The notes beneath the pieces are model-generated. The model worked only from the letters and a program-made list of their open reading frames with translations, was not told the origin of the DNA and searched no databases. From contig OX393552.1 in assembly GCA_947650365.1 (NCBI GenBank), positions 19,998,851 through 20,062,850 on the forward strand: DNA of 64,000 nucleotides, written 5' to 3'. This stretch comes from Chamaelirium japonicum (Eukaryota; Streptophyta; Magnoliopsida; Liliales; Melanthiaceae). A program made the translations under genes and the position numbers. Shown piece after piece: positions 53,401 through 64,000 of the stretch (position 1 is its first letter; every line of letters begins with the position of its first letter).

Positions 53401-54678
53401 CTTTGTTGGTTACATGGTTTAAGCTCATGCGACCATGGAGCTATAAGGTACCCTAGACATTAAAAACCCAATGCGAAGAAGGAAGAAAACAATACTTGAG
53501 GTAAGGAATTGCATTAGCTTCTTCACAAATGATCAATATAGGGAGAATCCTACCATGTTGGTCATGATAAATTGTTTATAATCTTGTGGTCATGATAAAT
53601 TGTTTATAATCTTGTGTCCGACACGGGTACGGGTGATCAACATATGGAAGATTGTCAAGAATTTTTTGCCTAGTTATTATTAACCTGATGTCAACCCTCT
53701 AAGACCGGTACAAAAAACAAGACAAAGGCAACTTGCCAATAGAGGGGGGTGCGAGAAATGTAAAAGACCAATTGGCGGGTACGAAAACCTACCTAGTTGG
53801 TTATAGAGTTAAAATTCATGCGGTCAGGGAGCACTCTACTATCTTTAAATCTTAAATTTATGTTGAAATAATATCAACCTTTTGAATATGTTGCATCGTA
53901 GGATGACTGCTATTGTTGCTTTTCTTGTCTGTTATTATCATTTTATTACTATAGCAATTCAAAACATTTAATCTATAATAAAAACATTGAACCCTTGTGT
54001 GTAGTGGATTTGACATAGGTAATGAATCTGCCATGTTAGTGGATAGTAGGGTGCTGACCCATTGGTAGGTATGGGTGTGGCCTTCGCTCTTAAAGGTGGT
54101 CTAACTGACACTTTTATTGCTTTCATACTCTCATTGAAATTTAAGTTAGGATCTAAATAAGTTTTAATTTCATCTACTTTCATACCTAAAAAAATGAGCA
54201 AATCTAAAAGAATGATTAATGCATTCTTTCCTTTTCTCGAACACAAATACAAAAAAATGCAAAATTGAGAGTAATAAGAGGTATTTGGTTTATAAAAAGT
54301 GAAATGTGAAGGATGAGAAGATCACAAAATTGTTAATTACTAATCGAAGTAGAAAATCCAATTGAATGAGCTTAGGGATTTCCTAAATTTTCATATTACA
54401 CCTAAGCACCTCTTTCATATACTATATTTCCATAAATCATGAAAGATCCGAAAATGTCATGATTTTTCGACATATCCAAACAAAATCAAAATCTTGTTCT
54501 CAATCAAATGAAATTGAAAAAGGTCATACATGACCTGTTCTTTTATAGGCCAAGTTCACAACAAATTTTAAAATCTTCCTTTTAAGCAATCCATGTATCA
54601 CTCCTATTATGATTCCCAATATGATTCCAGGCAAATCAAGAAGATAATCAACATGTATTTTCCAAAAATGAGAATGTT
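53401..54678. other. No gene seen
   Basis: A short repeated phrase CATGATAAATTGTTTATAAT occurs at about 53,564 and 53,590. Otherwise nothing recognised. Confidence 0.35.
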
Positions 54679-54970
54679 TGTTGAGCGGTTAGTCCAACAT
54701 CGACTAGGGGTGGGAGTTCCTTGTCTACATATACCGATTGCCCCCTTACTTTCATGACCGGACTTGAGGGGGCAAGAGATTCGTGACTTGGTATCAAAGC
54801 TAGGGCCCACTTTACCTCCCCCGAGTGGCCCCGATTCACCCCTCTTTCTCCCCGTTGACAGTTGAAACACCTTTCCGTGTGCATGTAAGTCCTTGTTAAA
54901 CATGCTCTGCAGACGGGCGGGTGTTGAGTGGTTAGTCTCTTCATATACTCGTCGCCCCTTTCTATGTCTT
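54679..54970 (+). mobile_element. TRIM retrotransposon, 3' truncated
   Basis: LTR from 54,679 (TGTTGAGCGGTTAGTCCAAC), primer site TGGTATCAAAGC at 54,789-54,800, internal region ending ACGGGCGGG, and a second LTR starting at 54,922 (TGTTGAGTGGTTAGTC) that soon loses similarity. Related to the element at 48,413. Confidence 0.8.
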
Positions 54971-55897
54971 TAAATCCCAACATAGAACAGGATTTCGACT
55001 ACAGGTTTCGCTTGGATGCAATCATGCAATATCCACCTTTTAAAGTACACGCACACACATACATTTGGCCAAGAAATGAAGCTCATTTGATTACAACCCT
55101 CTGCTGATCTAGTATGAAAAATGGGCCAGAGCTTCCAGACTGCCTGGCCCCATTGGGCCAAGAAATGAACATCCGATCCAATAAGTTTCAAGCCATAGCT
55201 CATAGCTTAATGGACTAGTGTGTGCATGTGAAATATCTGGTTGACAAAGATATGGCTAGCTCCCTTGTTATCACAAAAAAACACATAGGGTGGAAAAGTG
55301 ATACAAGACATCTAAATCTCCAAGTATTAACTAGAGTCAAAAGGGCCAGGGTAATGGCCTAGTGCATGATGTAATACTCAGCTTCAACAACCAAGTGTGA
55401 AACGATGTATTGCTAAGAGACACAGACGACAATATGTGATATCCCACGTCCATTCATCATCATAGCACACCTGGAGCTCAAGCAAGGAAGTGAAAGTAAG
55501 CAACAATGCAGATTCAATGGTACACAAAAGATAGCGAAGGATCATGAGAATTGTCAAATAGTAACCCAGCAACAATTAACAGTGATGAATGTGATGCGAA
55601 GTAACTTGTACGCAATTTCTTGGCAACACATTTATGTTTTCTATTTTAGATGGCATAAATTAAGTTTTATTGTGTTATATAATTGAGTAGCCAAAATGTT
55701 GCATCACCGAGTATATTATATTTTATGGATGCTTACGTATAGCCCCACTTAAAACTAACCTTATTGCATATTAACCCCTGAAAAGTTCATATCTGCATAT
55801 CGACCCAAAAGTAGATTGCATGTGCATACAGAGGTGTAATTCTGGTGAAAGTTCTAGTCATATTTGTGGTTTGAGAATTATTGTGATGATTTTACCC
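54971..55897. other. No gene seen
   Basis: Ordinary AT-rich sequence without supported features. Confidence 0.35.
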
Positions 55898-56652
55898 TTA
55901 AGCCTCATTTTGGTAGCAAGAAAGTTTTAAATAAGGAAGCGGAAAGGAAATGCTAAGCCGGGGAATAGGATTCCTCTCGATAAAGAGAGGAATGTGATGT
56001 CGGTCACTTTCCCACTAGTTGGCTTGTTTTTGTACAAGATTGGATTTACTTTCTCATTCCATAGTTAAACTTTCCCGACTACCAAATGCACACAGTAGGG
56101 CTCACGTGAGGGAATCTCATTACTTTCCCCCCCCTTAGGCCTCGTTTGGTAGCAAGAACATTTTAACTAAGGAAAGGGAAAGGGAATGCTAAACCGGCAA
56201 ATAGGATTCCTCTCGGTGAAGAGAGGAATGCGATGTCAGCCACTTTCCCACCGGTTGGCTTGTTTTTGTACAAGATTGTATTTGCTTTTTCATTCCTTAG
56301 TTAAACTTTCCTGACTACCACAAACACGCACAATAGGTCTCACGTGAGGGAATCTCATTACTTTCCCCCTCCTTAGACCTTGTTTCATAGCAAGAAAGTT
56401 TCAACTAAGTAAAGAGAAAGGGAATGCTAAACTGGGGAATAGAATTCCTCTCAGTGAAGAGAGAAATGCGATGTCGGCTACTTTCCCACCGATTGGCTTG
56501 TTTTTGTATAAGATTGTATATTTGTATTTACTTTCTCATACCTTAGTTAAACTTTCTTGGCTAACAAATGGGGACAGTAGGGCTCACGTGAGGGAATCCC
56601 ATTACTTTCCCCTGCCTTGGTTAAACTTTTTGTATACCAAACGAGGCCTTAG
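55898..56652. repeat. Three-fold tandem element, unit about 240 bp
   Basis: Units begin near 55,902, 56,144 and 56,382 (GCCTCGTTTGGTAGCAAGAA and variants) and each contain TAGGATTCCTCTC and GGGCTCACGTGAGGGAATC. The array ends with TACCAAACGAGGCCTTAG, the inverse of its start, so the whole may be a MITE expanded internally. Confidence 0.8.
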
Positions 56653-57060
56653 TTAACCTAAGAGGAAAGTTAGGCCCAAGGAATCACACAAAAAACCTTA
56701 GGTTACCTAAGGGTAATCATCCCAACCAAACCACAAATATGCCGAGAATATTCCCCACAAATAGAATTCTGTTAATCTTAGAGGTCGATCTGCACATGTA
56801 ATCAACTTTCCAAAAGTCGATGTGCAAATATGAAATTTTTAGAGATTAATATGCAATTAGCCTAGTTTTAAGGGGGCTATATGCAAAAATCCCTATTATT
56901 ATCAGAACTAGCCATCTATATTACATGTTATGGCATGTTCACGTTATTTACAACCCTGCCATCCTCAAAATCACACAGAGACAAATTGTCCATCCGATCT
57001 AATTGTACGTATCAAACACATCTCAATCTCCCTCAAAACTGAAATCCATTTGATCAAATC
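56653..57060. other. No gene seen
   Basis: No supported feature. Confidence 0.3.
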
Positions 57061-57067
57061 GAACGGC

Positions 57068-57243
57068 TGAAACCCCCCCCCCCTAAAATCCCCCTCTCCT
57101 TGTCTCGCTCTCTCTCCAATCCCTCTCTATCCTCCCCACAATCTCTCTCTACACCGATCGCACCCCCCCTCTATTTCTCTCCTCTGGTCTCTCTCTCTCT
57201 TCCCCATTGGGGGTTGGGGGGGGGGGGGGGGGGGGGGGGGGGT
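57068..57243. repeat. CT-rich tract and long poly-G run
   Basis: C runs and CTCTCT sequence are followed by an almost pure G tract at about 57,212-57,242. It could form a G-quadruplex, and the exact length is likely to be error-prone. Confidence 0.8.
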
Positions 57244-57244
57244 T

Positions 57245-57287
57245 CGTGCCGAAGGCGCCCGTGCCTATCGGCACTGGCATTCACTAG
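57245..57287 (+). mobile_element. Helitron-like 3' end
   Basis: GTGCCTATCGGCAC hairpin, then TGGCATTCACTAG and T. It resembles the end at 24,098-24,141 in hairpin, GGCATT and CACTAG/TACTAG. The 5' end is not identified. Confidence 0.45.
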
Positions 57288-57299
57288 TGAGGCCTACGG

Positions 57300-58324
57300 G
57301 TAGCATATTTGAGGGTTACAACATAGTTAGTCAATTAGTTGAAAAGTGTGTCAAATAAATAATGGGTTATAGGCATTACATAAGGGAATAATTTATGTTG
57401 AAGATTTTCTATGCACTTGCAAAAACAATAAAATAAATTCAAATATGCGTACTATTCCTTTGTTGTAAATAAACTTTCCAATTTTGCTGAAGTTTGATCT
57501 TCTCCGTGTTAAATCTGATTATTCTTTCTTGTTTTGTTTTACAATTTATGCAATGGAAATCTTCGCATGTTTCATGAGGTTTATCGATCAAAGAGACTTG
57601 CATATTCTCTTCTATTTCCTTTTTCTCCTCTTTGCTTTGATTAATCAAACACATTTTTTCATTTACCAAATTGATATTCCAAACCCACTCCAAAGGGAAC
57701 ACTGGCTCGCAATGCACAATAATAATGTAACTACTTTACCCATGCACAGAAGAAATTCAAGAAAAGGCAAGAAAATTTCATTTCATTTATGGTCAGGAGG
57801 CAGGGGTCACTATGTTTTTTAACTCACTAATAATTTCAAATCAAATTTATGTCAATCGCAAGTGACCAAGTAAAATATAGATTCCATCGTCTCTATAAAA
57901 AACATATTAAACCATCTAGTGAATGTAATAGAATAGCACAACAGCAAGGGAAAAGATCATTTAATATTTTTGAGGAGACAACAAAGAACAATGCAAAATA
58001 ATATCATGAATTAAATGGCGATGATGAAAAGTGATAAAGGTGGAAAGAAGTGGCGTTGACGAAAAGAAATCAATGTGGACACAAAAATATTCATGCATGT
58101 TGTTGTTTATGTCATTTATGACAACACATTCAAATTCATCATCAACCAGCACTATCTGAATGCAATCTATGGAAACATAAATGCATTTGTTCATAGGGAA
58201 ACAATGATGATCACCTTTCCTAGAGCATACAAATAAGTGAAATACAGGGATCTTCATTTTGATATAAAACCATGATAAATTCCTTCTACTAAATGAGAAC
58301 AAAAATTTTAAAAGTTCACTTTTT
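57300..58324. other. No gene seen
   Basis: AT-rich sequence. Short frames without domains. Confidence 0.35.
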
Positions 58325-58679
58325 TTAGAGAAAATTACAAAAACCTCCCTTGGACTATACACTTCATGTCATATTGCTCCCTCAACTTTTTTTTTGAACA
58401 ATTTGATCCCTGAACTATGCTCCGTCTGCATTTAGCCCCCTCTGCCAACTTTTATTCCAAAAACACACTTGCCCTAATAAGCATAAGTTAAATATTCTCA
58501 AACAATTTTGAGTTTTATTGGAAATTGATAAGGGTACTTTCAGGATAAAAAGTTGACGGAGAAAGCTGAATGCAGATGGAGCATAGTTCAGGGATCAAAT
58601 TGTTCAGAAACAAAGTTGAGGGACCAATATGAAATGCAGTGTATAGTTCAGGGGAGGTTTTTGTAATTTGCCCATTTTT
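58325..58679. mobile_element. Foldback MITE
   Basis: AAAATTACAAAAACCTCCCT at the left is mirrored by AGGGGAGGTTTTTGTAATTT at the right. The inner arms share TCCCTGAACTATGCTCC. About 355 bp, non-coding. A half copy lies at 405-510. Confidence 0.75.
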
Positions 58680-59419
58680 TATTCATCATTGTTCTAATAA
58701 GAGTGCATAAATGCTGATCGAATTAGGCACCCCACAAATATCAGTAGTCAGACATATAGAATCCGGTTCCATGTCGAATCCCCAAAAGGACTCGGGGGGT
58801 CCAAACAATCAGCATTGGTTATGCATCCCGATCGACTATCCAATGTTTCACGAAAAATGAAAAAGTAAGAAAATATCAGTAATCAAATAATTGCGATAAA
58901 ATCACACTGACAACGTTGTTTCCATCGGTTATGCATCCGGATCACAATGAAAGGTTATAGTGGTAAACAAATAATTTCATAGAGAAATCAAGCAAGGCCA
59001 TAGATTAGCCACAAGAGAGTTCTTCAATGGATAGATAAAAACCCTTGATGTTGTCATCCATAGTAGATATCAAAGAGGGTAAGATCTCTACATCCCAATC
59101 TCTCCTCCCTTCCTCTGTCTTTACCCTGAACCCACAACCAACTCCAAATTCCGGTTATCATGGTGAAGACATCGAGCAATCCGATGACAGACGCGAAGAA
59201 CCCCAAAATCGGGTGATCCCAAAACCCCAGAACAGCGATGCTCCGAGAACCCCTACGTGAACCGTGAATCGTCACCGTACGAGATTCAGAGAGAGGGGAG
59301 ATAGTGAGAACTTCACCTTCGGAGAGAGGATGCGGCGGCCGAGGAGCGGTGGCGTCGGGATGGCGGCCGGCGGCAGAATCGAGGATGGGAAGCGAGAGGG
59401 TAGAGCCTATTGGACGCGG

Positions 59420-59515
59420 CGGGGGGGGCGAAGAGTGAAAGGACGCGTTGGCGTGTTATATACACTCCCGCCGCACGTGGTACGGAAACGGGGAGGAGTT
59501 TTTTTGGCGGGAGCG
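59420..59515 (-). promoter_or_regulatory. Candidate promoter, possibly of MET1
   Basis: On the minus strand a TATA box TATATAA (59,456-59,462) is preceded by a G-box CACGTG (59,474-59,479) and a TTTGGCGGGA E2F-type site (written on the plus strand, 59,503-59,512). GC-rich 5'-UTR-like sequence follows, with a plausible donor AG/GTGAAG near 59,316. MET1 is reported to be under E2F/retinoblastoma control, which fits. The link across 13.7 kb to the MET1 acceptor is inference only, and a separate promoter is possible. Confidence 0.4.
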
Positions 59516-59849
59516 ATGGGGTTTCGAAATGTTTAAGGAAGGTAGGAAATTCTTTTAGGGATCTGTCCCCATTCGAGGTACCCCCCCTTTTTCATCGCGT
59601 GGTGACGAGGGGAGGGCTCTATAGCAATTTTGACAATTATTAATGGCTTTGGTGAGTTTATGGCAATAATTTATCCAGTAGGGGACTAGGGGGGGCTCAC
59701 CTATCCAAACCAATGGGTTTTTCTGCAAATCGACCCATACCAACTAGTCTTATTCAGTATTACCTCATGGAAATCCTATATTTGCATATTAACCCTCCAA
59801 AACATATAACATTGTGCATATCCACCCTCTTCTTAGTACTGTGTGTACC

Positions 59850-60098
59850 TTAGGGGTTGGTTGGTTGCTCTGCAAATGATACGAATATATCTGTTTGCAC
59901 ATGTGACGTGTGCAAATAAAGTTTCATGTATTTAGGTGAAACTTCATTTGCACAGTTTTATGTGCAGAAGCTGTACAAATTTAGCAAGTGTGCATCTGTT
60001 TACACACGTCACACCCTACTAACCAAACAACCCTAAACTGTTTGCACATGTGTTTTCAAAATCACATGCTGAAAACACAGCAACCAAACAAGCCCTAA
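59850..60098. mobile_element. MITE-like inverted-repeat element
   Basis: TTAGGGGTTGGTTGGTTGCT is mirrored by GCAACCAAACAAGCCCTAA. The interior has TTTGCACATGTG words in both orientations. About 249 bp, non-coding. Confidence 0.6.
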
Positions 60099-60100
60099 GT

Positions 60101-60930
60101 GAATACAGGAAGAGGAGCAAACCAGAGGTAAGCATTTGATAGGGTCATACTCGGTCGACCAGAGGGAGTCGATCGGCCGGACGACCTGAAGGAGTCGATC
60201 GACCGTCGACCATAGGAAGTCGACCAACCGGAACAGTCAATTGACCGGATGGACTGAGAGATTCGATTGTCCGATCGACTAGAATTACGGATCAACTAGC
60301 CGACAAGAGTTGTCCGACCGGCCTATCCTTGTCTCTTAATGTTAGATCATTCGACACAAGGGAGTTATTGGTCGGTCATCCAGCTACATGAATGCCGCAT
60401 TTCAGGACGATGTGGAGCCAGTTAGTTGAATGGGCCTCACTGGCCAACCAACCAGTCAACCCGCCAATGTTGATTGGCCGGCCGATCGATCATCCAGTTG
60501 GTCGACCGACCGACCAAGATACAAATAAATCAGAGGGAACCCCACTTTTTTCGTTCCAAAGCAGCTCCAATATTCACACAAAGAGTTGGCCCTAAGATCA
60601 CGTACCAAGTTTTTTCGATAGTTACACCTGAAAATCTCAACCTGGCGACAGTTACAGGTGAACAGCCCACGCCCCAAGATTTCTAATCGACCTGTATGGC
60701 AAGATGCATCTGCCCCAATAACTGCCCCAGCACGAAGTAGTCACTAGGAAACATGTCAACTATGCGCGAGGCAGTTGCTAAAATCCCAGGAGCACATCAC
60801 CAATTTCGTCCCGCTCGGAGCACACTAGCTGTCACCTCAAGGCACTATAAAAAGGGGACCTACCCCCTCAAAAAAAGGATCTGAATTCTGAAAGGGAGGT
60901 GTTGTCGCTAATTTTCCAGAATACTCGGAC

Positions 60931-60982
<52 letters not shown>

Positions 60983-61206
60983 GAGAGGTCGACATTTGGG
61001 AGGCCAATCCTTTCAGGGTGTAAGAGGGTTTGAGTGAGAGTTTGTAACATCTTTAGCTTATTAGTGCATTTCTTGCCTCCCCCCGATGTTTTTTTTCCCT
61101 TCGACGTTGAGAAGGGGTTTTTCCATGCAAACCCGATCTATTTGTTTATTGATCTGTTAGACTGTGCTTTCCAACTAAACCAATCAAAACCAGAAGAAAA
61201 AAAAAC
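60101..61206 (+). repeat. Probable LTR of a Ty3/gypsy element
   Basis: A TATA box (CACTATAAAAAGGGG near 60,845), a GA microsatellite at 60,935-60,980 and a terminal ...AACCCA just before the primer site define the right part. The left boundary is uncertain. The first 400 bp are rich in GGTCGACC/CGATCGACC words. No second LTR lies in the window. Confidence 0.5.
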
Positions 61207-61400
61207 CCATAATCTTGGTGCCGTCTGTGGGAATCATCTTCGAGACTTCTTATTGAAATTCTTGACTGGTCAGTTTTTTAGAGACAACAGGCCAGTCCTT
61301 CCACTTTTTACAGTCTCGTTCGACCGTCCTGCTTCCCTCCAATACAGTCTCGGTCTACCGACCTGTAATTTCTCCAAACTACCGACCAGCCAACCCATGG

Positions 61401-61799
61401 GTGTCGACCGGCCAGTCAGTCTACACATGGTTGAACACCATGGCCGGCGGACCATACCATACCTGTTCGAATTCGCAACTCCAGTCCAACATTGGAGGGC
61501 CCGGGGACGCCAACAATGTCGGACACCCGGTTCAACCACCCCCCAACTTGGAGCGCACCACCCCGCCAACAATCCCCATACTGAGGGTTGGGGAGTCAAG
61601 CCAAGCTTCGACAATAGTCATGGCCACTCAAAGAGGGGGTCTATCTGAGGCCTTCTTAGCGACCATGATGTTGTCTCAGCAAGCGCTCACCTTGCAGCTC
61701 CAGACGAAGCAGCGCAACTACGAAGAGTTGCACAACCTTGTTCGAGCCGCCCCAATCGAAATACCAGCAAACACGGTCATTTGGGTTCCTACCGGCTAG
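61401..61799 (+). pseudogene. Gypsy gag N-terminal remnant
   Basis: A 132-codon frame of low-complexity, proline-rich character (QPPPNLERTTPPTIPIL), then SEAFLATMMLSQQALTLQL, typical of gag leaders in plant gypsy elements. It ends at a stop before the gag core, which is in another frame. Confidence 0.55.
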
Positions 61800-63381
61800 G
61801 ACCCCCCCCCCCCCCTTTGCAGGTTACTCGACCAATGTTGTCGTAACAACAAACGAGCCTCCATAACATGGTTGGAGCTGATCGGTCAATAGAAGTCCAG
61901 AGCGCAAATCCCAATGAGCGAGACTCGAGTAGCCCAGAACCTGCCAAACGAAACAACCACGGTCAGGCAGCTTTGGTGCGCTCGTATGTCTGATCTAGGC
62001 TCGGGGCGCACCCTCGACGACGACCCCCGTCCAAGCATCATTCGGGGATAGGTTCTGTCGAACCTCACCATTGGACGCAAGGAGATGGACATCGTTACCT
62101 ATAGAGTGAGAGTCATCTCTCTTGAGCGACACCGGCAAGCTGGCAGCTGACCCATACCGCCGACAAAGGAAGCATTCAGGACCGTATCCGACGACCTGCC
62201 CTAGAACCGAATAGGGGCACAACCTCCCCGACCGATTAGAGGAAGTCACCATCCGAGGGGCCGCTCACCACTCATCGAAAAACTCCTCAATGGCCATTCC
62301 CACGTGGATGGATCCCTCCATGCCTCCCGAAGTTTAATGGTACCAAGGATCACATGGAGCACGTGCTTGCTTTCCGAGACGCTCTGGTCCCTCATGAAGA
62401 AGACCATATCCTTTGTCAAACTTTCGATAACAGCTTGTCGGGAACACCACTTGAGTAGTTCCACGAGCTTAGACCCTTGTTTATTTCCTCTTTTAAAGAG
62501 CTAAACACGTGATTCATTGACCAATATCGTTGCAACCGATGGGAACTGAAGACCCTAGAGTCGCTCTTTGGGATGAGCATGACTCAGACGTTAAGGTAAT
62601 TCTACCACATGTTCAGGGCTGAGTACCTGAAATTGGCAGACGCCGATGGACAATATCACATGGTAATTGTAGCCTACAAGAACGTTGTCCAGCCCAGTCA
62701 ACGCCTCGATTATCAAGCACACGCCCGAAACAATCAATGAGCAATCGCGACGGGTCGAGAAGTATATCAAGATTGAAGATGCCCATCATAAAAGGAAGGT
62801 TGCAGATAACCGAGTCCAGTACCGGGCTTCAACCAGTCAATGGCAGTTAAAAAATGCCAATAAGCAGTCAAGCGAGTTATCCTAATATGATGTGAAGCGA
62901 CAAAGGCAAGACGGACCGGCAAGGCCATAGTTGAATAGATCGAGAGCTCACAATACTAAACACTATGATCGACCAGATCCTATAGACCATCAAAGATGAG
63001 CCATAGGAGATCTCATTGAAGCTGGTCATCTAGACCTCTTTATTGTCCTCCCTCAGCGTAAGGAGATTAAAGCCGTAGGAAAAGGCTAACGAGGAGCTAC
63101 TACAACTAATCTTCCCAGCCCTCCGCCAGGGAGGCACCAACTCCGAGAGGTAAATGTGGTCTATGGATATCACGGCCCAATTCCATCCTCCAACTCTGTT
63201 GATCATTAGGTCCGGCAAATTGAACAGGCACGGCAAGTTCATTATGTGGTTCTTGACCCCATCATTTGGCCAGAGCCAAAGATAACTGAAGCCACAGTTC
63301 AGTTTTCGGCAGCCGATCTGATTGGGATAGAGAAGTCATAACCATCCTCTGGTCATACGACTGCTGATAGCAAATTGCCTT

Positions 63382-63560
63382 GTGAATAGGATCATGGTCG
63401 ACGCTGGAAGTTCTATGGGTGTGCTCTTTCTAAGTGCTTTTGAAGCCATGCAACTTGACCGCAAACAGCTGACCAATTCATCGACAATGATAACAGGATT
63501 TACTGGGGAAGCTGCAAGGGTAATTGGAGAGGTTACCTTCCTGATCTGTAATGACCGGGT
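63382..63560 (+). pseudogene. Gypsy aspartic protease fragment
   Basis: VDAGSSMGVLFLSAFEAMQL contains the retroviral-type protease D-x-G-S motif (Ala in place of the usual Thr/Ser). The downstream ITGFTGEAARVIGEVTFLI fits the family. It ends abruptly at an A-rich sequence. Confidence 0.7.
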
Positions 63561-63688
63561 TTTAAAAAAGAAAAAAAAACAAAACAAAAAAAACAAAAAC
63601 TAAACTAAACTAAACAAAAAAAAAAAGGAAAGAAAAACTAAAACCCGACCCACCCCTTCAACCCAACCCGTGACCCCATCCCCCCTTC

Positions 63689-63721
<33 letters not shown>

Positions 63722-64000
63722 TCCTCTCTTCTCTCTTTTTCTCTGGTCTCTCTCTCCCTCTCTCGGATCGCACCCCACTCACCCGACACTCTCTCTCTCC
63801 CTCTTGGACCCAAACCCGACCCGATCCGACCCCGGCCCTCCCCCCCAAGCCGCCGGCCGCCGCCCCCTCTACTGCCGCAACGATACTCGGTCGGATTCCC
63901 GCCGACCGCCGCCCCCTCTACTGTCGCGCCGATACCCGACCGGATTCCCGCCGACCGCCGCCCCCTACCCTGCACCCGCCGCCCCTAGGCTCCCTACCCC
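63561..64000. repeat. A-rich, CT-rich and GC-rich low-complexity sequence
   Basis: AAACAAAAC runs, then CTCTCT tracts, then two or more copies of a roughly 60-bp unit (CGGATTCCCGCCGACCGCCG at about 63,890 and 63,950, with CCCCCTCTACTG between). This may be the start of another element whose body lies outside the window. Confidence 0.6.

Larger units (their letters stand above)
61207..63560 (+). mobile_element. Ty3/gypsy retrotransposon internal region, decayed
   Basis: The primer-site region TTGGTGCCGTCTGTGGGAA (61,217) is the usual plant gypsy leader. A gag-like N-terminal frame follows (61,401-61,799). The gag domain is recognisable near 62,280-62,500 (KFNGTKDHMEHVLAFRDAL, then FHELRPLFISSFKEL) but has in-frame stops. 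A protease with DAGSS near 63,400 and TGFTGEAARVIGEV follows. The element is then cut off at about 63,560 by a foreign A-rich stretch. Not autonomous. Confidence 0.8.

Noticed and set aside
59264..59536. 90-aa Arg/Gly-rich plus-strand frame as a gene
   Set aside because: It is antisense to promoter-like and leader-like sequence, low complexity, with no domain.

Overview
The window is nuclear DNA of a flowering plant. The evidence is two intron-containing plant genes whose exons can be joined in frame (a group IId WRKY transcription factor and a MET1-type maintenance DNA methyltransferase) in a dense background of plant-type transposable elements. I cannot name the species from sequence alone.

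Layout. 1-3.5 kb: no gene, small terminal-inverted-repeat elements and retrotransposon debris. 3.5-5.4 kb: complete WRKY IId gene on the minus strand (3 exons, 285 codons), with a short LTR-type (TRIM) element in its second intron. 5.6-9.8 kb: intergenic, with a Mutator-like MITE, a hAT-like element and a long foldback element, two of them with target-site duplications. 9,846-19,038: a 9.2 kb CACTA (En/Spm) transposon with matching 3-bp duplications, an open TNP2-like transposase on the minus strand, and a roughly 14-copy 181-bp satellite that has replaced the transposase C-terminus. 19-24 kb: intergenic, with a Tourist/Harbinger-like MITE and Helitron-like 3' ends. 24.1-31.4 kb: an archipelago of long (TA)n tracts with about eighteen foldback elements or fragments lodged between them.

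31,994-45,543 (minus): a complete MET1 gene, 11 coding exons that join in frame to 1,532 codons, with two RFTS-type domains, two BAH domains, a KG linker and all major cytosine-methyltransferase motifs. Its introns carry the same TA-foldback elements and, directly behind the exon ending with the catalytic PCQ motif, a decayed 5.2 kb Ty1/copia element inserted antisense. A 52-bp tandem duplication repeats the splice acceptor and start codon. A candidate promoter with TATA box, G-box and E2F-type site lies near 59.5 kb. If it belongs to MET1, 45.6-59.3 kb is a 5'-UTR intron holding TRIMs and other repeats. 60.1-63.6 kb: remains of a Ty3/gypsy retrotransposon (LTR, primer site, broken gag, protease). 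63.6-64 kb: low-complexity sequence.

Main points: WRKY and MET1 are the only host genes I can support. The most unusual feature is the TA-embedded foldback elements, in which a shared internal core is carried behind quite different outer arms.
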